From an uncultured Prevotellaceae bacterium (GTDB lineage Bacteria > Bacteroidota > Bacteroidia > Bacteroidales > Bacteroidaceae), in assembly GCA_947168045.1 (NCBI GenBank), contig CAMVKN010000007.1, positions 27,804 through 91,803 of the forward strand: a stretch of 64,000 nt of DNA. Direction: 5' to 3'. The notes below the pieces were generated by a model. It did no database searches. It saw only the letters and a program-made list of their open reading frames with translations, and was not told where the DNA came from. A program made the translations under genes and the position numbers. Below, one piece after another: positions 59,259 to 64,000 of this stretch. The stretch's first letter is position 1, and each line of letters opens with the position of its first letter.

Positions 59259-62200
59259 ATGAGAACAAAAAGATTTCTTCTGGGCTTCATGCTCATCGTG
59301 GCATGTCTCACGGCCAGTGCACAGCAGCTGGCGTTCCCTGGTGCACAGGGATGGGGCCGCTTTGCCACTGGTGGCCGTACGGGTACGGTCTATCATGTGA
59401 CTAATCTGAAGGACTCGGGCACCGGCTCGCTGCGCGATGCCGTCAGCCAGCCTAACCGCATCGTCGTCTTCGATGTCTCAGGTGTCATACGCATCAACTC
59501 GCGTCTAACCTTTGCCAAGAACCTCTACGTGGCCGGACAGACGGCGCCCGGCGAGGGCGTCACCGTCTATGGCGATGGCGTCAGCTTCTCAGGGGCCGAC
59601 AACATCATCGTGCGCTACATGCGCTTCCGCATGGGCGCCGTGGGCTCAAAGGACAAGGACTGCGCCGGCATCTCCAACGGTCAGAACATGATTTTCGACC
59701 ACTGCTCATTCGCATGGGGACAGGACGAGAACTTCTCCATCAACTGGGACAACAAGGGCACGGCACCGCAGAACATCACCCTGATGAACAGCATCGTGGG
59801 TCAGGGACTGATGACACACTCGGCCGGTGGACTGATGCAGGCTGACAACATCACGCTCTATCGCCTGCTGCTCGTTGACAACGCAACGCGCAACTTCAAG
59901 GTCAAGGGCAAGAACCAGTATGTCAACAACCTGGTCTACAACTGGAAGAATGCTGCCTACAACATGGGCGGCGACAGCGAGGGCACCAGCTATGTCAACA
60001 TCGAGAACAACCTGTTCATCAACGGTCCCGCCGTGGGTGGCAACTGCCTGGCGGGTGGCAACAGCAACTTCCATTTCTACGGTGTCGACAACTGGCAGGA
60101 TGCCAACCGCGACGGCGTGTTCAACCCCTCTGAGTTCACCGGCGACGGCGGCGGCGACCGCGTCAGCACACCCTACGACTATCCCGAGCTGGAGAAGTGG
60201 GCCGCCAAGGACCTCGTCGAGAAGCTGCTGCCTGAGGTGGGCGCCTCGCTGCCCTATCGTGACCTGGCCGACTGCTACATGGTTGACGAGGTGCTCAGCT
60301 TTGGCACCCAGGGCAAGCTCATCACCAAGGAGAACGAGCTGCCCATCGGCACCCCTGACAGCTGGACATGGTTCCAGGGAGCGAAGGAGACCGACACCGA
60401 CGGCGACGGCATGCCCGACTGGTGGGAGGAGCTGAACGGATGCAACCCCGCTGCCAACGATGCCATGGTCATCGATGCCAACGGCTATGCCAACATTGAG
60501 AACTACATCAACTCCATCACCAAGGCCGAGCGCCAGTTCTTCCTGCGCGCACCCATGCTGCTGCAGCTCGCGTCGGCCACCACGCAGAGCCTGACCCTCA
60601 GCTGGGCAGACTACAGCGACAACGAGGACGGCTTCATCGTGGAGCTGAAGAAGGATGGCGTCTTCACCGAGGTGGGACGTACCAAGCAGAGCACCTTCAC
60701 CATCAGCGATGCCACCCTGCAGCCTGGCAAGGGCTATGAGGTGCGCGTCTGTGCCTACAAGGGCAGCAACCTGTCGGAATATACGCCAGGGCTGACCGTC
60801 AAGACGCGTCCCGAGCAGGTCGACATCATCGACTGCGAGACGTTCAAGGGCGACGGCGACGGCCAGTGGCTCATCAACCCGCTCGACGACGAGACCATCA
60901 CCCTCACCGAGGCCACGCCCAAGACGGCCGTCGTCGTCTACAGCGATGCCAACGTCACCATCAACGGCAATGGCTACATCAGCGGTTCGGCCTCGATGAA
61001 CAAGACGGGCCAGGGCGTGCTCACCATCGCCTCCGACCAGCGTTACGAGGGACCAACCGTGCTGCACCAGGGCACCTACAGCTTCGCAACACTGAAGAAT
61101 GGCGGCGTGGCCAGCGGACTGGGCATGAGCCAGGAGTTTGCACAGAACTGGGTGATGGACGGTGGCACCTACGAGTACACCGGCGCATCGACCGCCACCA
61201 ACCGCTCAGCCACCCTCTATGACAACACCACCCTCAGCGTGGCCAATGCCGGCACGGTGGTGACCATGAGCGGCAGCATCGAGGGACAGGGCGACCTCAC
61301 CATTGACGGACAGGGACGCATTGTCGTGGCAAAGGACAACACCAAGTTCTTCAACTTCGACGGCAATGTGGTCATGAATGGCGGCAGCATCGTGCTCGAG
61401 GGCTACAACACCTCGCTGGCTGCCCTTGGCACAGCCGACAAGCTGGTGATGGCCGGCGGCGAGTTCATTACCCATAGCGAGAACGACAAGAACCCCAAGT
61501 ACACCTTCCCCATTGAGTTCGTGGGCGGCACCACGTCGAAGATTTCGTTCTACCGCAACTGCGAGATGGCTAACAAGGTGTCGGGCAGCGGCACCGTGGA
61601 GTGGGAGGTCAACTGGATTCGCGAATATCTGGAAGGCGACTGGAGTGGATTCACCGGACAGGTCATTGTCAACGGCACAGGTACGGCAGGCAACAGCCAG
61701 TTTGCCATGAGCAAGAGCGCCTCGTGGGAAGGCATCAAGAACGGCACGCTCTACCTCAAGGGCAATGCGCAGGTGGTGGGCAGCAAGAACCAGTCCACAC
61801 GCTATCTGGGCGGCCTCTCGGGCGATGCAGGCACTTACCTCTCGGGCTTCGACGTGAAGTCGGCCAACGGCAGCGGCACTTGGATTGTGGGAACGGCCAA
61901 TACCGACGAGACCTTCCGCGGCGTCATCGACAACCGTGCACAGGGAGGACAGCAGGGCAAGACCAGCATTGAGAAGCAAGGTGTGGGCGACTGGCGCCTG
62001 ACGGGCAACAATGTCTACAGCGGCACCACCATCGTCACCGCCGGCACCCTCATCGTCAACGGCACACACAGCGGAACGGGCAACGTCACCGTGCGCACCA
62101 ATGCCACGCTGGCAGGAACAGGCGCACTGGCTGCGCCCACCACCATCAACACGGGTGGTACGCTGCAGGCTGGCGACACCCTGGTCAACGGCCGCGGACT

Positions 62201-63206
62201 GGTGTTCAACAACACGCTGAAGATGAATGGCACGGCAGTGCTCAACGTGCTGGCCAACCGCACCACCAGCAACACCATCACCCTGAAGGGCACCACCACG
62301 CTCAGTGGCGACAACATCCTGAAGGTGGAGATGGACGAGGCTCCCTACGACAAGACGGAGTACCAGATCTTCAACCTGGCTGGCGGCACCATCAACGGCA
62401 CCTTTGCCCAGATTCAGCCTGCCACACCCGGTGAGGGACAGACCTGGGATGCCTCCGAGCTCTACACCAAGGGCGTCCTGCGTGTAGTGGGCGGCGAGAC
62501 CAACCCCGACCAGGGCGGCACCGAGCCGCAGCCTGTCGGCGAGACCAAAACGGCCCTCCTGGCATGGGGCAACATGGTGGCCAAGAGCTATGACAACAGC
62601 AGCTATAACAACATGATGGTGGGTGCCGAGAACGACGAGGCATACGGCTTCTCGATGGTCATCACCGGCAACCTGCAGAAGGCATACACCTCAGCTGGCA
62701 CGCCGAAGCTGAAGATTCCGTACAACGGACAAGTGCTGGAGCGCACAGCCATCAAGCTCAGCAACGGCGCACAGAACACTGTGTTCATGCCCGAGGGGGC
62801 CAAGGCTACGAAGCTCATCATCTACAGCGTCACCGGCACCAATTCCAGCAGCCGCACCAGCTATTGGAAAGAGGTGGCTGGAAAGAGCTACACCGCTCAG
62901 ACCACCACTGTGCTCGACCTTGATGCCTCGCGCGACAACCCCAACGCCGTCACCTTCACCCTCGACGACGTCCAGGACAAGCTGACCTTCACCAACACCG
63001 GTGAGCAGCAGTGTGTCATCCTCTACATCGAGTACCACTATGGTGGCGATACCACCGGCATCAGCACCACGCTCGACGGCCAGCCCGTCAGCACTGAGTT
63101 CTTCACCCTCGGTGGCGAGCGTGTCACCTCGCCCGGCCACGGTCTCTTCCTCATGCGTGTCACCACCGCCAGCGGCAAGACCGTCACCCGCAAGGTGGTG
63201 AGGTAA
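59259..63206 (+). CDS. Giant secreted pectate-lyase-like multidomain protein
   Basis: A 1315-residue secreted protein (signal MRTKRFLLGFMLIVACLTASA). Residues of about 22-370 form a right-handed beta-helix of the PL1/pectate-lyase superfamily (FPGAQGWGRFATGGRTG, MIFDHCSFAWGQDENFSINW). A calcium-binding TSP3-like segment DTDGDGMPDWWEELNG lies at about 378-393. A fibronectin type III domain (LTLSWADYSDNEDGFIVELK) covers about 430-510. PATR/autotransporter-type repeats (NNVYSGTTIVTAGTLIVNGT) span about 550-1000. A beta-sandwich module follows, then the sorting tail FFTLGGERVTSPGHGLFLMR. It probably cleaves pectin-like glycans at the surface. No SusCD pair is adjacent. Confidence 0.88.
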   Translation: MRTKRFLLGFMLIVACLTASAQQLAFPGAQGWGRFATGGRTGTVYHVTNLKDSGTGSLRDAVSQPNRIVVFDVSGVIRINSRLTFAKNLYVAGQTAPGEGVTVYGDGVSFSGADNIIVRYMRFRMGAVGSKDKDCAGISNGQNMIFDHCSFAWGQDENFSINWDNKGTAPQNITLMNSIVGQGLMTHSAGGLMQADNITLYRLLLVDNATRNFKVKGKNQYVNNLVYNWKNAAYNMGGDSEGTSYVNIENNLFINGPAVGGNCLAGGNSNFHFYGVDNWQDANRDGVFNPSEFTGDGGGDRVSTPYDYPELEKWAAKDLVEKLLPEVGASLPYRDLADCYMVDEVLSFGTQGKLITKENELPIGTPDSWTWFQGAKETDTDGDGMPDWWEELNGCNPAANDAMVIDANGYANIENYINSITKAERQFFLRAPMLLQLASATTQSLTLSWADYSDNEDGFIVELKKDGVFTEVGRTKQSTFTISDATLQPGKGYEVRVCAYKGSNLSEYTPGLTVKTRPEQVDIIDCETFKGDGDGQWLINPLDDETITLTEATPKTAVVVYSDANVTINGNGYISGSASMNKTGQGVLTIASDQRYEGPTVLHQGTYSFATLKNGGVASGLGMSQEFAQNWVMDGGTYEYTGASTATNRSATLYDNTTLSVANAGTVVTMSGSIEGQGDLTIDGQGRIVVAKDNTKFFNFDGNVVMNGGSIVLEGYNTSLAALGTADKLVMAGGEFITHSENDKNPKYTFPIEFVGGTTSKISFYRNCEMANKVSGSGTVEWEVNWIREYLEGDWSGFTGQVIVNGTGTAGNSQFAMSKSASWEGIKNGTLYLKGNAQVVGSKNQSTRYLGGLSGDAGTYLSGFDVKSANGSGTWIVGTANTDETFRGVIDNRAQGGQQGKTSIEKQGVGDWRLTGNNVYSGTTIVTAGTLIVNGTHSGTGNVTVRTNATLAGTGALAAPTTINTGGTLQAGDTLVNGRGLVFNNTLKMNGTAVLNVLANRTTSNTITLKGTTTLSGDNILKVEMDEAPYDKTEYQIFNLAGGTINGTFAQIQPATPGEGQTWDASELYTKGVLRVVGGETNPDQGGTEPQPVGETKTALLAWGNMVAKSYDNSSYNNMMVGAENDEAYGFSMVITGNLQKAYTSAGTPKLKIPYNGQVLERTAIKLSNGAQNTVFMPEGAKATKLIIYSVTGTNSSSRTSYWKEVAGKSYTAQTTTVLDLDASRDNPNAVTFTLDDVQDKLTFTNTGEQQCVILYIEYHYGGDTTGISTTLDGQPVSTEFFTLGGERVTSPGHGLFLMRVTTASGKTVTRKVVR

Positions 63207-63228
63207 CCATCGCTACATACTGTAAGTC

Positions 63229-63277
63229 AAGCATCGCAGACGTGAGGTCGCACCCTCGTCTGCGATGCTTGCTTTCT
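63229..63277 (+). terminator. Terminator after the lyase gene
   Basis: AAGCATCGCAGACG (63,229-63,242) pairs with CGTCTGCGATGCTT (63,257-63,270), followed by GCTTTCTTC. The stem is strong and the T-tract modest. Confidence 0.82.
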
Positions 63278-63358
63278 TCTGTCCATTCGTTGTGTGAGCT
63301 AATGGCAAAAAATGTTGCACTACTTGCACCTGATAGCCAATAGCCCACCCGGTTTCAA

Positions 63359-63555
63359 TAAAGTGCCGCTTTATGACCGCCAGGCATGGAGATAATTCCG
63401 TAAAGCGCCGCTTTATGACCGCCAGGCATGGAGATAATTTCGTAAAGTGCCGCTTTATGACAGCCAGGCATGGAGATAATTTCATAAAGTGCCGCTTTTT
63501 ACACATAAAGTGCGGTTTTTCGGTCAGATTCTCTCGAGAATTGAGCCGTAAAGTG
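63359..63555 (+). repeat. 42-bp phased repeat array, locus 2
   Basis: Units starting GAGATAATT at 63,389, 63,431 and 63,473 (exactly 42 bp), with a partial unit before. The core ATGGAGATAATTYCGTAAAG plus TGCCG is shared with locus 1. TAAAGTG/TAAAGCG boxes lie at 63,359, 63,401, 63,443, 63,485, 63,506 and 63,549 (spacing 42, 42, 42, 21, 43). The palindrome TTCTCTCGAGAA at 63,529-63,540 corresponds to TTCTCTAGAGAA of locus 1. The inter-core filler is constant within the locus but differs from locus 1. Confidence 0.92.
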
Positions 63556-63585
63556 CTGTTTTTCTACTCCCGAAGGGTGTCTCCT

Positions 63586-63669
63586 CGGTGCAAGTAGTGC
63601 AAGTAGTGCAGCATTTCTCGGTGTTACGCTTTTTCGGGTGTACTCGGTGTTACGTTTTTTCGGGTGTAC
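63586..63669 (+). repeat. GTGCAAGTA and 26-bp direct repeats
   Basis: gtgcaagtagtgcaagtagt is followed by two copies of a 26-bp unit (ctcggtgttacgctttttcg continuing ggtgta) at 63,617 and 63,643. They lie between the 42-bp array and the promoter of the final gene. Confidence 0.82.
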
Positions 63670-63779
63670 GGGGGTACGGAGGTGCGGGGGTACGAGGATA
63701 GTTTGTGCGGTCGGCTGTTAAAGCCGGCCAAAAAGCGTTAATTCCGTGTTAACAGCTGCCACTGTCGCTGTCCGTTCAG

Positions 63780-63788
63780 TACCTTTGC
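63780..63788 (+). promoter_or_regulatory. -7 element for the final partial gene
   Basis: TACCTTTGC, 25 nt before the ATG at 63,813. Confidence 0.72.
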
Positions 63789-63812
63789 GCGCAAAACTAA
63801 AAATCCACACGT

Positions 63813-64000
63813 ATGACACAGAACGACAACGCCAACGCTAACGCCAACGACGCCCTGCGCACCCAGGCTCTCCTGCTTGCCACCCGCACTCTCGACATCG
63901 TCGCCAAGGCCCTCGACCTCCTCAGCGAACAGCGGACTCCTGATGTTGAGCAGCGGACTACGCGGACTCCCGATTTTGAGCAGCGGACAACGCGGACTGA
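63813..64000 (+). CDS. Small low-complexity protein, 3' end outside window
   Basis: 62 codons are visible: MTQNDNANANANDALRTQAL, a helical stretch LLATRTLDIVAKALDLLSEQ, then a 10-residue tandem repeat TPDVEQRTTR/TPDFEQRTTR coded by 30-bp DNA repeats. No recognised family. The promoter at 63,780 and an uninterrupted frame to the window edge support a real gene. It follows the repeat-dense region with the 42-bp array, so a link between protein and array is conceivable but unproven. Confidence 0.6.
   Translation, partial: MTQNDNANANANDALRTQALLLATRTLDIVAKALDLLSEQRTPDVEQRTTRTPDFEQRTTRT

Noticed and set aside
59706..61067. 453-codon minus-strand open frame opposite the lyase gene
   Set aside because: Antisense to clear beta-helix coding sequence; no independent evidence.

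Overview
The window looks like a chromosome segment from a Bacteroidales bacterium, most likely a Prevotella-like (Prevotellaceae) lineage of moderately high G+C. The evidence is the recurring Bacteroidetes promoter (TTTG, about 19-22 nt, TAnnTTTGC, most often TACCTTTGC), the absence of Shine-Dalgarno-driven starts, a SusC-style carboxypeptidase-D-like/TonB receptor, Omp28-type lipoproteins, an HU-CCDC81/SPOR protein, and four secreted proteins sharing a type IX-like C-terminal tail. No tRNA, rRNA, CRISPR array or transposase was found.

Positions 1-30,000 are dominated by surface polysaccharide synthesis. Operon C (6433 to 1, minus) has an AAA-ATPase/PD-(D/E)XK protein followed by GT2, GT32-like, DUF6625-like, GT2 and GT2 (partial) genes. 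A plus-strand island (6.6-8.8 kb) carries a candidate structured RNA of 6S-like architecture, a second DUF6625-like gene and a licD gene. Operon B (15,052 to 9,438, minus) has two paralogous membrane GT2 synthases, one lacking its catalytic motifs, an ABC exporter (permease plus ATPase with C-terminal domain) and a sugar-transferase-like protein. Operon A (23,642 to 15,180, minus) runs response regulator, priming sugar-phosphate transferase, TolC-like protein, Wzc-like copolymerase, O-antigen ligase/polymerase, GT2, SGNH esterase. After xylB-xylA and a repeat-associated lipoprotein come ugd and rfbC, which supply UDP-glucuronate and TDP-rhamnose precursors.

Positions 30,000-50,000 are mostly housekeeping: an HU/SPOR envelope protein, an FHA protein, thrS, PBP1A, small surface lipoproteins, ilvD, a secreted protein, an operon of nuclease/TonB receptor/folA, Nif3 with a Zn-ribbon coiled-coil partner, an HsdR-N-like protein, holA, and a 650-bp AT-rich gene-free island upstream of an XRE regulator.

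Positions 50,000-63,200 hold an apparent operon of envelope CxxC proteins (TlpA-like thioredoxin, outer-membrane barrel, Omp28 lipoprotein, two secreted proteins, the larger with a WCGYC motif), then pyrK-pyrD and a giant secreted pectate-lyase-like protein. The window ends in a repeat-dense intergenic region and the start of a low-complexity small protein.

The most unusual thread is the repeat content: (i) period-7 tandem repeats of several sequence families at gene junctions, which supply start and stop codons and occur in frame inside xylB, ilvD and a TonB receptor gene; (ii) exact 42-bp arrays at two loci 54 kb apart sharing a 25-bp core, with TAAAGTG boxes spaced in units of about 21 bp; (iii) a 37-bp palindromic array whose inverted copy encodes part of a lipoprotein signal peptide; (iv) related SQ-rich 9-bp repeats in two adjacent genes.
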